Source: Termitidicoccus mucosus
GTDB taxonomy: Bacteria > Verrucomicrobiota > Verrucomicrobiia > Opitutales > Opitutaceae
Length of the DNA: 64,000 bases
Reading direction: 5' to 3'
NCBI RefSeq assembly: GCF_038725785.1
Contig: NZ_CP109796.1
Span: 2,914,001 to 2,978,000 of the forward strand
The notes beneath the pieces are model-generated. The model searched no databases. It had not been told where the DNA came from and saw only the letters and a program-made list of their open reading frames with translations. Position numbers and translations under genes: made by a program. Positions 45,101 through 54,372 of this stretch are shown piece by piece (the stretch's first letter is position 1; each line of letters opens with the position of its first letter).

Positions 45101-45506
45101 CCCGCTTAAGGGCTTGCGCATCGGCGTCGGCGCCAACTATCGCGGCAGGTCAGTAATCGGCTATCGTGGCAGTGACACAGTCACAATCGAAGGACCGGGA
45201 GGCACGACGCAGGTGATTGACGACCCGTTCGTGGGGCCGCTGGACGTTGTTTATCAGCCCGGCTACACCATCGCAACCGCCACACTTTATTATGAATGGC
45301 GCGTCAATCGGAAAACAACGGTCAAATTCAACCTGCGCGTCGCCAACCTCTTTGATTACGACAAGCCCATCTATTATGAGTCGGCGCTGCGCCCGGTGCT
45401 GAGCCCGGTAGACGGCAAGGTAACCTCCGCCCGCACCATGACACCGGTGAAGTATTACTGGATCACGCCGCGTAATTTCACCTTCTCGGCCTCAGTGAGA
45501 TTCTAA
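42189..45506 (+). CDS. TonB-dependent outer-membrane receptor
   Basis: A 1105-residue protein with an atypically long N-terminal region: MKSPHNPSGPASFPTVFRRM, then a hydrophobic segment and cleavage near LFAQ. It carries two consecutive TonB-box-like motifs, ETVMLSPSAVRR and EVVMLSPFVVSTDRD. The plug continues with LKDTPVAYSVLTSEFIEA, YGFNFDGYNTDRLDMGRGPN and SILFGNSGYAGTANSVSKRA. The barrel ends with an aromatic residue (FTFSASVRF). It imports a glycan or other large nutrient. It is followed after 51 bases by an autotransporter gene, and preceded by the exported nucleoside hydrolase. Confidence 0.9.
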   Translation: MKSPHNPSGPASFPTVFRRMWLPCPHGAFWLMALTVGCGGNLFAQSQRPQSAETGEGETVMLSPSAVRRVAQAQQSQTGATGDASAEVVMLSPFVVSTDRDVGFVAAASLAGGRLGGDLKDTPVAYSVLTSEFIEALSLTDLSDMAQWLPNSTEERNSGNLEWSNNDFYIASRGVGAGAPQRDFFPYGFNFDGYNTDRLDMGRGPNSILFGNSGYAGTANSVSKRAILNRQFTMVNLGYSSWNNVRSTLDHNQSLGRKFALRLNALYLDRDGWRDHDFEEKKAITLAGTWSPTKNTELRFEAEVGEKDLAALGSNLDDHFSAWSGTHTYSGPIPSGGSAPAGISPYQNDTIIFTPSSGAKLLANYKGWARTAASTAVNARDTPIGQRLNLPSDMLETIEANSHFTTPSRKQTAYVDAPLYTEKYYNYTLAATHQIKRKFYAEAAVNFSGVEKSGDRYSNGGLTRMYIDVNTKLPNGQDNPNFLEPYGEGPGRPHIRTSDNINARLALAYVLDNTRYGSFRINALGGYSRSDSKQDTWVYAIKDNEDHRYWPTEKLVYFRYYHNTDTSRPYDLSDRKWTFLDTGASPRIATAGLVRGELATSTMNQRSLTEYNYIQFAGDAKFFKKRLNLLAALRMDDHLTRQRVTISQFDYPTDWNGRDLILKPDAPSDWASLTYQIRDAAGNPSGPVLPADIRPRITTAGDPHYGEGDPRYNGVRFQDDYNTPEKKETTTTYSFGAVYHLNQNISLFANYAESFVPTITRYSIEGNMLDARSGDGRDFGVRITALKQRFMANIIRYTGREKNTGAALGLTFNYIDSIVRSTPVGFSSVNEINKRNLAPPHSGIGDTVTSEVSGWELDITANMTRGWRLMVNGSLTDAYQTDTYPHMRNYLARNEATLRLIVEDAGGAFRGDAAYVDTAIPAGSRPDADSAVGAWNNLQAWRASLTHEKQKRSRLVGKTMNVFTDYTLRNGPLKGLRIGVGANYRGRSVIGYRGSDTVTIEGPGGTTQVIDDPFVGPLDVVYQPGYTIATATLYYEWRVNRKTTVKFNLRVANLFDYDKPIYYESALRPVLSPVDGKVTSARTMTPVKYYWITPRNFTFSASVRF

Positions 45507-45557
45507 AATATCCATCCCGACAAAATTCAAACAAAACCATAAAACCCATAAAAACTT

Positions 45558-48500
45558 ATGAAACACCAAGCCCAAAATCCCACCGACAAACGCGGCTTCT
45601 CCCTCCTCCACATCCTGCCGCTCATGCTCGGCATCTCCTGCCACGCGCCGCGCGCCGTCGCTGCCGATATCACAGTTCCGGACGGTGGAGCACTTCCGGC
45701 GCTCAGTGCGCTTGACCCCTCCGGCCCAAACACCATCACGCTGTCCGGCAGCGTGGCGCTGGTCTCGGAGTGGTCGCCAAACAACATCCCGTTTTCCATC
45801 ATTGCAGGAGGCTCCGGCCCGAGCACCATCGCCGGCACGGGCTCCGCCAATGCCCTTATGATCAGCCTGCAAAACAGCGGGACCTGGCGGTTTGATAATA
45901 TCATCCTCACCGGTGGCACAGCCTCCACTCTCTCCGGCGCCGCCCTCCATTACTCCGGCAACGACGGCGGCACGATGTATATTGACGGCGATATCCAGTT
46001 CAGAAACAATTACGGGCGCTTTGGCGGTGCCTTCGGCAGCGAGGGGCCCGGCGCCCCTTCAAACATGTCGATCGTGTTCGGCGGCAATTTAATTTTTGAA
46101 GACAACTCGGCGTATCGCAGTGGCGCCGTTTATTATGCGGACGCCGGCACGATCACCTTCAAGGGCACGACGCAGTTTATAAACAATACCAGCGCCAACG
46201 GTCAAGCCGGCGCTGTCACGGCGTCGAATACTAACAGCAAGATCATTTTTGAGGCCCCGGTTGTTTTTTCTAAAAACTATTCCAGCCACCACGGCGGCGG
46301 GCTTTACATTTTGGGTGACGCTGTGTTCATGGATTCCGCCACCTTTACGATGAACACCAGCGCCACCATGGGTGGCGCCATATATATGCAAACTCTCAAT
46401 AAAAGCATGTATATGGAAAAGAACGTCATTGCGATCAGCAACACCGCCGGCCTCCGCAACACTGGCTCCGTTGTCGCCACCAATGGCGCTGGCGGCGCCT
46501 TTGCCTTGCAGGGCGACTGGTATATTGGCGGCAGCAGCACCTTTTCCAACAACACCGCCCACGGCACCGGCGGCGCGATTTACTGGGCTGACAACAGCGC
46601 GGCAGTGACGCGCTCCGGCACGCTCAACGCCACAGCGGGCGACATCACCTTCAAGGGCAACATGGCCATGGCCGCCACCACCAGCACTCCCAATGCCATT
46701 CATATTAACAGCGCCCTCGCCGCCGGCACCGAGCGCCGACTTTATCTCAACACCGGCTCCGGCGCCAATGCACACACTATTTCATTCTACGATCCAATCA
46801 CCGCGCTTGCGAACGCCACCGTGCGAATTATCCAGGATGGTGACGGGACCCTCCTTTTCGACACCCGCAACACCGCCCTCGTCGCAGACACCCTCATCAA
46901 CTCCGGCACGTTCCGTCTGACGCGAGGAGCCACCTACGGCGGCAACACCACCTCCGGCACCATTACGTTAAAATCGCCTGCCACGATTTCCGGAAACGGC
47001 GTGTTGCTCGCCAACCGCATCGCGATTGATCCCGGATCCACGCTTGAAGTTCTCGGCGGTGGCACGCTCACGCTTTCCCATGGCTCCCCGCTCGTCGGCG
47101 CCACCGGCCTCACGCTGCTCGGCTCCGGCACCATCGACGCGGGCGGCGCGCTCTCCGCGGCGGTCATCTCCGTCGGCACGCTCGTCTCCGCCAATCCGGA
47201 AATGCCCGACGCCACCGTCAATTCCACGCAGAAGCTTGCCTTTGCCGCAAGCACTCCCGTCACCCTCGCAAACGGCGGCGTCATCCACATCGATCTCTTC
47301 GGCTCCGGCAGCAGCGACTTGCTCAACGCAAACACGCTCACCATCGCCGGCTCCGGCACCATCAACTTCAACAGCACCATCACCGGCACCTACAAAATCA
47401 TCACCACGACAAACGACATCTCCTCGGCCGGCCTCGTCAGCACCATCAACGGCAACGCCGTCCCCAACCGCTACAGCGCCAACTTGGACTACAAACTCGC
47501 CGGCACCGAGACTTGGCTGGAGCTGGCCGTCATCAACTTCGGGCAAACATGGACCGGCGCCGCCGGCTCCATCTGGAAAAACTCCGAGACCACCGACGCC
47601 AACTGGACTGACGCCGGCGCCACCGAGTTGTTCTTCTTCGACGGCGACCGCGTCACCTTTGGCGACACTGGTGCGGGCACCGTGACAATCGACGCCGCCG
47701 GCGTCACCGTTGCCGACATGACCGTGAACGTCACTGCCGACTACGCCTTCGCGGGCGCTGGCGGCATCACCGCCGACACCGTCAGCTCCAGCGGACTCAG
47801 CACCCCGGCGACCGGCAAACTTGTCAAGACCGGCGCGGGCACGCTCACCTTTGCCAACACCGGCGGCAACACCTTCTCCGGCGGCATCGAAATCGATGCC
47901 GGCGCTATCGCGTTTACTCGCGCCGACCAGCTTGGCGACGGCGGAAACGGCATCACATTTTCCAATTCCAGCACCCTGCGCGCCGGGACGGGCACGATCA
48001 GCCTCGGCAACAATCTCATCATCCAGAACGGCGCCGCCACCGCGGTCGTCGATGTCGTCACCGGCGGCACACTCACGCATACCGGCCTCATCCAGGCCAC
48101 AGCAGGCATGTTTGTAAAATCGAACGGCGGCGTGTTCATCCACGCCGCCGACAGCTCCACCAGCTTTGCCGCAAGCGCGCGCGTTGACGGCGGCTCATTC
48201 CTGCTCGCCTCGGGCGCGAAGCTCGGAGGCAGCGTGCTCGTTTCCAGCGGAGGAATCTTTGGCGGTTCCGGCTCCGCAAGCAGCATCACGACCCTCACGG
48301 GCGGCATCCTGCAAGTCGGCATGCCCGGCACCGCTGGCACGCTCCACGCTGGCACACTCGACCTCGCCGCGGGCACCACGCTCGACTTCACGCTCCTCGT
48401 CGGCAACCAAAGCTCCGCGCTCCAAACCGCCGCCACGCCCACGCTCGCAGCGGGCAGCATCACCAGCAACTACACCATCAACATCAGCGACTGGGTCGCC

Positions 48501-51500
48501 GGCTCCTACACGCTCGGCAACATCGGCGCGTTGGACACCGCGACTTTCACGCTCAAGGGCAGCCTCCTCAACCCCCGTCAATCCTACACCGCCAGCGATG
48601 CGGCCGGCGTGCTTCAAATCACAATACAGCCCACGGCCAGCGCCGTCCTCGTGTGGGGCGGCAGTAACGCCGCCGGCGTTGACAACGGCCGCTGGAACAG
48701 CAGCGCCGAAAACTGGAGCGCGGCCGGCATACCCTTCGCCGACTACGACGCGACCATATTCAACGACACCGTCTTCGATTCCGTCTATCGCAACGTGGAA
48801 ATCATGAACGACATGGTTGTCTCCGACATGACCGTGACCGGCACCGGCGATTACCGCTTCACGGGCGCGGGCGCCATCACTGGCAACGCCTCGGGCGCGG
48901 TGGGCATTGGTGGCAATGAAAAACTCACCAAGACCGGCGCCGGCACACTCACCTTTGCCAACACCGGCGGCAACCTCTTCACCGGCGGCATCGACATCGG
49001 CGGCATTGGCACGGAAGGCGGCCTCATCGCGTTCGACCGTGCCGATCAGCTCGCCGTTGGCGCAGCCGCCGCAATCACCTTCCAGTCCGCCGGCACGCTT
49101 CGCGCCCTCGCCGACATCCCTGCCGCGGGCGCGCTCGCCTCGGCCATTGTGGTTGACAACGGCGTGAACGCCACATTCGACACGGGCGTTTTCGAAGTCG
49201 CCTACTCCGGCTCGCTCTCCGTCGCGGGCGCCGGCGCCACCCTCACCAAGACCGGCATCGGCGCGCTGCGCATCACCGGCACAAGCGATTCCGCAAACCT
49301 CGCGCTCAATGTCACGCAAGGCTCCCTGCTGCTCGACGGCGGCTCGCTGGGCACGGCTGTCAATCTCCGCTCCGGCGCGCTCCTGGCCGGCTCGGGCGCG
49401 GCCGCCGCCGTCAGCGTTGACGCCGGCGCCACGCTCAGTGTGGGCGACGGCGCGCTGCACATCGCGGCCCTCCAACTTGCCGACAGCTCCACGCTTGCCG
49501 GGCGCGGCACGCTCTCCGGCGCGGCCGCAATCAGCGGCAACGTCACTGCTCTCATTGCCGGTTCAAACGAGCTCACACTGTCCGCCGCGACCAGCGGCGC
49601 GGGCACGCTCATCAAAACCGGCTCGGGCACGCTGGTGTATTCCAACGCCTCCGCGCTCGGCCACGCCGCCACCAGCATCGACGCCGGCGTGGTTATGCTG
49701 CGCAGCTTCACCAGCTTCCCCGCCTCGTCAGGTTTGCACACCTTTGTCCTCAACGGCGGCTGGCTCGACCTCTCCGAAGGCGGCATCTATGATCCAACCG
49801 GCGCCACCGCCAACGACTGGAGCGGCCTCAATCTCATTGGCGACAGCGGCCGCGTAATCGGAACCAACGACTGCATCACCCTGCGCGCGGGCAGCGTCGG
49901 CTTCGACATCGGTTCGTCCACAAAGCAGGGCCTCTTCGTTGTCGTCGATACCGGCCCTGGCGGCGTCGCCAAGATGACCGGCGTCAACAACTACGCCGGC
50001 TACACGCTGCTCAAAAGCGGCGCGCTGCAAGTCACCGCTGACAACCAGCTCGGCCTTATCGACAACGCGCTTTACCGCGAGGTCGTGTTTGACGGCGGCA
50101 AACTTGCCATCGAGAGCGACGGATTCACGAGCGGCCGCGCCATCGAGCTGCGCGCCGGCGGAGGAACAATCAGTGTGCCGCTGGCCGCCACCGCCACATG
50201 GAGCGGCGTGATTTCCGGTCCTGGCACCTTCGCGAAGGATGGCGCCGGCACGCTCGTGCTCAAGGGCGAGCCCACCCACTCAGGCGGCATCGTCATCACA
50301 GCGGGCACCTTGCAGGGTAACACCACCAGTCTGCGAGGTAACATCACCAACCACGGCCATCTTGTCTTTGATCAGTCTTTCAACGACGATTTTGCCGGCT
50401 CGATCGCCGGCACCGGCGTCGTGACCAAGATCGGCGAGGGCTGGCTGCTGCTCTCGGGCGCGCTTTCCACCGCCACCCTCAACCTCGACGCAGGCACGCT
50501 CGTGGTGCCCGGCGGCAAGACTCTCGGCACGACTCAATTCAACAACAACGCCATTCTACGCATCGGCAAGGCCGGCGGCAACGCCACCCATGGAACCGTC
50601 ACCATCGCCGGCAACTACACAGGCTCCGACGGGAAGCTCTTCCTCGGCCTCGACCTTTCCGGCACCACCATGGTATACGACCGGCTTCACGTCGCCGGAA
50701 ACGCCGCTGGCAACACCACCGTTGACTTCGGGAGCCTCATCATCCCCGACTCCCTGTCCGACGGAATCCTGCCCAACGACATCATCTCGTGGGACGGCAC
50801 CGCCTCACGCGGCACCTTCACACAATCCGACAACAGCGTCATCGAGTTTGGCGGATTAAAATACACATGGGAAATCAACGACAATGGCAGCGCTGGCCGC
50901 TGGCTTGCCGACCCAATCGCAACCGCGCCCGCGATGCTCGGTGCCGATGCCGCCGCCCTGCTCGTCAACAAGGCCGCCATCGCCTCACTGAGCCAGCGTA
51001 TGCAATTCGAGCGCTTCGGCAATCGCGGCCACTTGCTCGAATTGTGGGCCAACGGCATGCACCGTCACGACAAAATCACCGACACCGCCTACGACGGCAT
51101 GAAAGCCAATACACAGGGCGTGCAAGTCGGCGCCGACTGGGCCGCCACCAAGGATGGCAATAACTTCATGGCGATTGGCGCCTTCTACGACTATGCGAAG
51201 TCGGACCTGCACCTGTCCGGGAAAGCCGCGGACTTGCTCGCCGAGTCAAACGGCGGGGGCATTTATTACACGGAAAGAAAAGGCCACTGGTTCACGAATC
51301 TCATCCTGCGCTACTCCAATGGCGATTATTATGTCTCCGTGCCCGGCAGACCCTCATTCAAGACAAAAGGCCAAAGCTACGGCTTCTCGGCGGAAGCGGG
51401 CCGCACCTTCGTGACCGCATTGGGCGACCCTGTCGAAGGCCATGATGCCAGGGCGGACAAGGGCCGCGTTGTCAAGCTGCGCAAAAGCCTGATGTTCCAG

Positions 51501-51887
51501 CCCCAACTCCAGCTCACGGGCCAGCGCATCGAGACGGACGACACCACCGATCCCTACGGCCGCCATTATCGCATCTACAACACCGACTCCATCGAGGCGC
51601 GCGCCGGCGCCCTTCTCTCGCAAGACTTCCAATTCACCGGCCGCCAGCAACAAAGCCTCTCCCTCTACGCGCGCACCAGCCTCGCGTATGATTTCGACGG
51701 CAAGAGCGAACTCCACGTTGCCGACAGCACTTACAAAAACGACATCGGCGGCGGCTCCGTCATGCTCAACGCCGGCGTCTCCGTGCGCTTCACCCGCTGG
51801 ATCTCCGCCGGCCTTGACGCAGCCTGTTATTACGGGCGTCAGGCCGAGGGCTACAGCATCAACCTCGGTGTCACCTGCATGTGGTAA
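45558..51887 (+). CDS. Giant autotransporter with Pmp-like and PATR repeats
   Basis: A 2109-residue protein, MKHQAQNPTDKRGFSLLHIL, with a long signal peptide ending near AVAA. Residues 150-360 have repeated FxxN...GGAI-type units: FRNNYGRFGGAF, FSKNYSSHHGGGL, FTMNTSATMGGAI and FSNNTAHGTGGAI. These are the hallmarks of chlamydial polymorphic membrane proteins. The middle is a beta-helix with PATR-type segments (VKTGAGTLTFANTGGNTFSG, twice). The last 280 residues are an autotransporter beta-domain from about MQFERFGNRGHLLELWANGM to the terminal NLGVTCMW. It should be displayed on the cell surface. It follows the TonB receptor by 51 bases and precedes the propeller enzyme by 33, so it is probably one operon. 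The function could be glycan capture or adhesion. Confidence 0.88.
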   Translation: MKHQAQNPTDKRGFSLLHILPLMLGISCHAPRAVAADITVPDGGALPALSALDPSGPNTITLSGSVALVSEWSPNNIPFSIIAGGSGPSTIAGTGSANALMISLQNSGTWRFDNIILTGGTASTLSGAALHYSGNDGGTMYIDGDIQFRNNYGRFGGAFGSEGPGAPSNMSIVFGGNLIFEDNSAYRSGAVYYADAGTITFKGTTQFINNTSANGQAGAVTASNTNSKIIFEAPVVFSKNYSSHHGGGLYILGDAVFMDSATFTMNTSATMGGAIYMQTLNKSMYMEKNVIAISNTAGLRNTGSVVATNGAGGAFALQGDWYIGGSSTFSNNTAHGTGGAIYWADNSAAVTRSGTLNATAGDITFKGNMAMAATTSTPNAIHINSALAAGTERRLYLNTGSGANAHTISFYDPITALANATVRIIQDGDGTLLFDTRNTALVADTLINSGTFRLTRGATYGGNTTSGTITLKSPATISGNGVLLANRIAIDPGSTLEVLGGGTLTLSHGSPLVGATGLTLLGSGTIDAGGALSAAVISVGTLVSANPEMPDATVNSTQKLAFAASTPVTLANGGVIHIDLFGSGSSDLLNANTLTIAGSGTINFNSTITGTYKIITTTNDISSAGLVSTINGNAVPNRYSANLDYKLAGTETWLELAVINFGQTWTGAAGSIWKNSETTDANWTDAGATELFFFDGDRVTFGDTGAGTVTIDAAGVTVADMTVNVTADYAFAGAGGITADTVSSSGLSTPATGKLVKTGAGTLTFANTGGNTFSGGIEIDAGAIAFTRADQLGDGGNGITFSNSSTLRAGTGTISLGNNLIIQNGAATAVVDVVTGGTLTHTGLIQATAGMFVKSNGGVFIHAADSSTSFAASARVDGGSFLLASGAKLGGSVLVSSGGIFGGSGSASSITTLTGGILQVGMPGTAGTLHAGTLDLAAGTTLDFTLLVGNQSSALQTAATPTLAAGSITSNYTINISDWVAGSYTLGNIGALDTATFTLKGSLLNPRQSYTASDAAGVLQITIQPTASAVLVWGGSNAAGVDNGRWNSSAENWSAAGIPFADYDATIFNDTVFDSVYRNVEIMNDMVVSDMTVTGTGDYRFTGAGAITGNASGAVGIGGNEKLTKTGAGTLTFANTGGNLFTGGIDIGGIGTEGGLIAFDRADQLAVGAAAAITFQSAGTLRALADIPAAGALASAIVVDNGVNATFDTGVFEVAYSGSLSVAGAGATLTKTGIGALRITGTSDSANLALNVTQGSLLLDGGSLGTAVNLRSGALLAGSGAAAAVSVDAGATLSVGDGALHIAALQLADSSTLAGRGTLSGAAAISGNVTALIAGSNELTLSAATSGAGTLIKTGSGTLVYSNASALGHAATSIDAGVVMLRSFTSFPASSGLHTFVLNGGWLDLSEGGIYDPTGATANDWSGLNLIGDSGRVIGTNDCITLRAGSVGFDIGSSTKQGLFVVVDTGPGGVAKMTGVNNYAGYTLLKSGALQVTADNQLGLIDNALYREVVFDGGKLAIESDGFTSGRAIELRAGGGTISVPLAATATWSGVISGPGTFAKDGAGTLVLKGEPTHSGGIVITAGTLQGNTTSLRGNITNHGHLVFDQSFNDDFAGSIAGTGVVTKIGEGWLLLSGALSTATLNLDAGTLVVPGGKTLGTTQFNNNAILRIGKAGGNATHGTVTIAGNYTGSDGKLFLGLDLSGTTMVYDRLHVAGNAAGNTTVDFGSLIIPDSLSDGILPNDIISWDGTASRGTFTQSDNSVIEFGGLKYTWEINDNGSAGRWLADPIATAPAMLGADAAALLVNKAAIASLSQRMQFERFGNRGHLLELWANGMHRHDKITDTAYDGMKANTQGVQVGADWAATKDGNNFMAIGAFYDYAKSDLHLSGKAADLLAESNGGGIYYTERKGHWFTNLILRYSNGDYYVSVPGRPSFKTKGQSYGFSAEAGRTFVTALGDPVEGHDARADKGRVVKLRKSLMFQPQLQLTGQRIETDDTTDPYGRHYRIYNTDSIEARAGALLSQDFQFTGRQQQSLSLYARTSLAYDFDGKSELHVADSTYKNDIGGGSVMLNAGVSVRFTRWISAGLDAACYYGRQAEGYSINLGVTCMW

Positions 51888-51920
51888 AACACTCCTCACT
51901 ATTAAAACGCACTCCACATA

Positions 51921-54158
51921 ATGAAAGGAAACACACTTCTCGCCCTGTTGCTCGTCGCAACAATGCCGCTCCTGCCGGCCTCCCCTCTCCCCTTGGGAGG
52001 GGAGGCGGTGACGCAAGCCAGCATGCCGATCATCTACCAAGCCGCCCTAAGCAACGCCCCGTGGAACTCGGCCACGATGACTCCGCTCTTCGATGAGCCG
52101 TTTGATTTCGGTGCCATCTCAACCGATGTCGTCCTGGAGTCGGAACTTTTCTTCAGCGACCAAAAATACGAGTACGAACGCAACTTCGCAAAGAAGCAAA
52201 AAATCCCCGCTTACCTCGACGGGCGCGAATTCTTCCTGCTCCCCTCCGACCGCCGGCACGCCTTCGAGTGCGCCAAGGCCGGCGACATCATCGGCATCGC
52301 GTTTTCCTCCGACACCAGCGCCCTCGAATCCCTCAAGGAACAAGGCTTCAAGGAAAAGGATACCCTGCGCCTTGCGAGACAGCCCGACAAATTCCCCGAC
52401 CGCACCCTGATCGTCCATACGCGCTCCATTGCGCCGGGCGAAAAAATCACCATGCCCGCGCGCACCCTCCTCGCTGGCGTCGCCACCCCCTGTCGCGTGA
52501 CCGGCGAGACGCTATACAACAACATCGTCCTCCCGAGACAATGGCCGCCCCATCGCAACATCCACTCGGATGGGCCTCCGGAAATTCCCTACCTGAAAAA
52601 ACGCCCGAACGTGGTGCCCATCGACATCGGGCGCCAGTTGTTTGTCGACGATTTCCTCATCGAAAAAACATCCCTCGCCCGCGAATTCCACAAACCCGAA
52701 AAATACAAGGGCAACCCCGTGCTCAAACCCGAGACCGGGCTTGAGAAAAAATCCGTCTATGCCGACTGCCCCGTTGCCGCCCCCCTCGGTGGCTCCATTT
52801 GGTGGAATCACGACAAGCAGCTTTTCGAAATCTGGTATGAAGCCGGCCACCTCACCAACCTCGCCTACGCCACGAGCAAGGACGGCCTTAACTGGGAGCG
52901 CCCCTCGCTCGATGTGTTTCCCGGCACCAACAAAATCCTCGACCGCGCCCCCGACTCATGGAGCGTCGTCTATGATTTCTTGGAAACCAATCCCCTGGAA
53001 AAATACAAACTCTTCATGCGCCCCGCAAACCTCGACGGACGCCGCGGACGCGTCTACACTTCGCCCGACGGCATCCACTGGAAAGACCACGGCTGGGGCG
53101 GACACACCGGCGATCGCCCCACGTTTTTCCACAACCCTTTCCGCAAAAAATGGGTTTTCTCCCTGCGCTGGGAACTCAACAACTGGGGCATCGGACGCTC
53201 CCGCGGCTACGTCGAGGCCGACACCTTTGTCCAAGGCGCCAAGTGGACCCCTTCCACGCCCGTCTTTTGGGCGCGCGCCGACAAACTCGACAAACACTTC
53301 GATGACGGCATCCCCGAGAACGACGATTTTACCATCCAGCTCTACAACATCGACACCTGCGCCTATGAAAGCATCCTCGTCTCGTTCTTTCAGCTCTTCT
53401 ACGGCCCCGAGAATAGATACTGGGCCGCGCGCGGCCTGCCCAAGCTCACCGCGCTCAATTTCGCTTACAGCCGCGACGGTTTTCACTGGGACCGCCCCGA
53501 CCGCTCGCTCGCCATCAAACCCACGCAAAAATACGGCGACTGGGACTGCGGCTACGTCCAAAGCGTCGGCAACCTCATGGCCGTGCGCGGTGACAAACTG
53601 CTCATCTACTACACCGCATTTGCGGGCGACCCCTCCCGCAAATGGGATCCGAAGGCTCCCGGCGGCATCATGGGATCCGGCATGCACGTCAACGGCGCGA
53701 TGGGCGTCGCCATTTTGCGCCGCGATGGCTTTGCGTCGATGAACGCGCAAGGCGGGGGAACGCTCACCACGCGCCCGGTTATGTTTTCCGGAAAACATCT
53801 TTTCGTGAACGTGGATGCGCCCAAGGGCGAGCTGCTGGCGCAAGTCGTCGGACTCGACGGCAAGCCGGTCGCCCCCTTCACGTTTGAAAATTGCGAGGGA
53901 CTGCGCGGCGACACGACGATTGGCCAGATGACGTGGAAAGGCGGCGGCGACCTCTCCCCGCTTGCGGGCAAGCCCGTGCGCTTCGAGTTTAAACTAAGGC
54001 AGGGCAAGCTCTACGCATTCTGGGTGAGCCGCGACGAAAGCGGACGCAGCGACGGATACGTCGCGGGCGGCGGCCCTGGGTTCATCTCCAATATCGACAC
54101 ACGCGGCAAGGATGCCTACGCGCCGAACGCCGGGTTCGTCAAACAACTCAACCAATAA
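51921..54158 (+). CDS. GH32/GH43-like five-bladed propeller protein, exported
   Basis: A 745-residue protein with a signal peptide MKGNTLLALLLVATMPLLPA. Residues 35-200 form a beta-rich domain of unknown family. From about residue 230 (VVPIDIGRQLFVDDFLIEKT) the chain has GH32/GH43-type propeller features: IWYEAGHLTNLAYATSKDGL, WERPSLDVFPGTNK, RVYTSPDGIHWKDHGW and NFAYSRDGFHWDRPDRS. These resemble proteins annotated as glycosyl hydrolase family 32-like. A C-terminal beta-sandwich (residues 600-740) has LTTRPVMFSGKHLFVNVDAP. The substrate is not clear. It is probably part of the TonB/autotransporter operon. Confidence 0.7.
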   Translation: MKGNTLLALLLVATMPLLPASPLPLGGEAVTQASMPIIYQAALSNAPWNSATMTPLFDEPFDFGAISTDVVLESELFFSDQKYEYERNFAKKQKIPAYLDGREFFLLPSDRRHAFECAKAGDIIGIAFSSDTSALESLKEQGFKEKDTLRLARQPDKFPDRTLIVHTRSIAPGEKITMPARTLLAGVATPCRVTGETLYNNIVLPRQWPPHRNIHSDGPPEIPYLKKRPNVVPIDIGRQLFVDDFLIEKTSLAREFHKPEKYKGNPVLKPETGLEKKSVYADCPVAAPLGGSIWWNHDKQLFEIWYEAGHLTNLAYATSKDGLNWERPSLDVFPGTNKILDRAPDSWSVVYDFLETNPLEKYKLFMRPANLDGRRGRVYTSPDGIHWKDHGWGGHTGDRPTFFHNPFRKKWVFSLRWELNNWGIGRSRGYVEADTFVQGAKWTPSTPVFWARADKLDKHFDDGIPENDDFTIQLYNIDTCAYESILVSFFQLFYGPENRYWAARGLPKLTALNFAYSRDGFHWDRPDRSLAIKPTQKYGDWDCGYVQSVGNLMAVRGDKLLIYYTAFAGDPSRKWDPKAPGGIMGSGMHVNGAMGVAILRRDGFASMNAQGGGTLTTRPVMFSGKHLFVNVDAPKGELLAQVVGLDGKPVAPFTFENCEGLRGDTTIGQMTWKGGGDLSPLAGKPVRFEFKLRQGKLYAFWVSRDESGRSDGYVAGGGPGFISNIDTRGKDAYAPNAGFVKQLNQ
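51978..52006 (+). repeat. Palindrome inside the propeller gene's signal region
   Basis: GCCTCCCCT-11 bases-AGGGGAGGC, arms of 9 bases. It encodes ASPLPLGGEA at the end of the signal peptide. It looks like a dispersed palindromic sequence absorbed into the reading frame. Confidence 0.45.
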
Positions 54159-54372
54159 TACCATTTGCGAAATATTTTTAGACTTATCATGGCAGGGCGA
54201 AGCCTCCGTGCATGGAGTCAAGACATCGTTAACAGATGTATCAGAACATTGTTTATACCTTTGGAGGTGGAAGTTGAGAGGAAGCATCCCTTCCGCATCA
54301 CCGTCCATCGACCAATTAACCTCGGGCATGCGCCTGAAAACCAACTGAAAATTTCCCAAAATCATTTTCGCC

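Noticed and set aside
45558-45640. Type IV prepilin-like start (KRGFSLL) of the second autotransporter
   Set aside because: The Glu at position 5 is missing and the rest of the protein is a clear autotransporter; it is read as an extended Sec signal.
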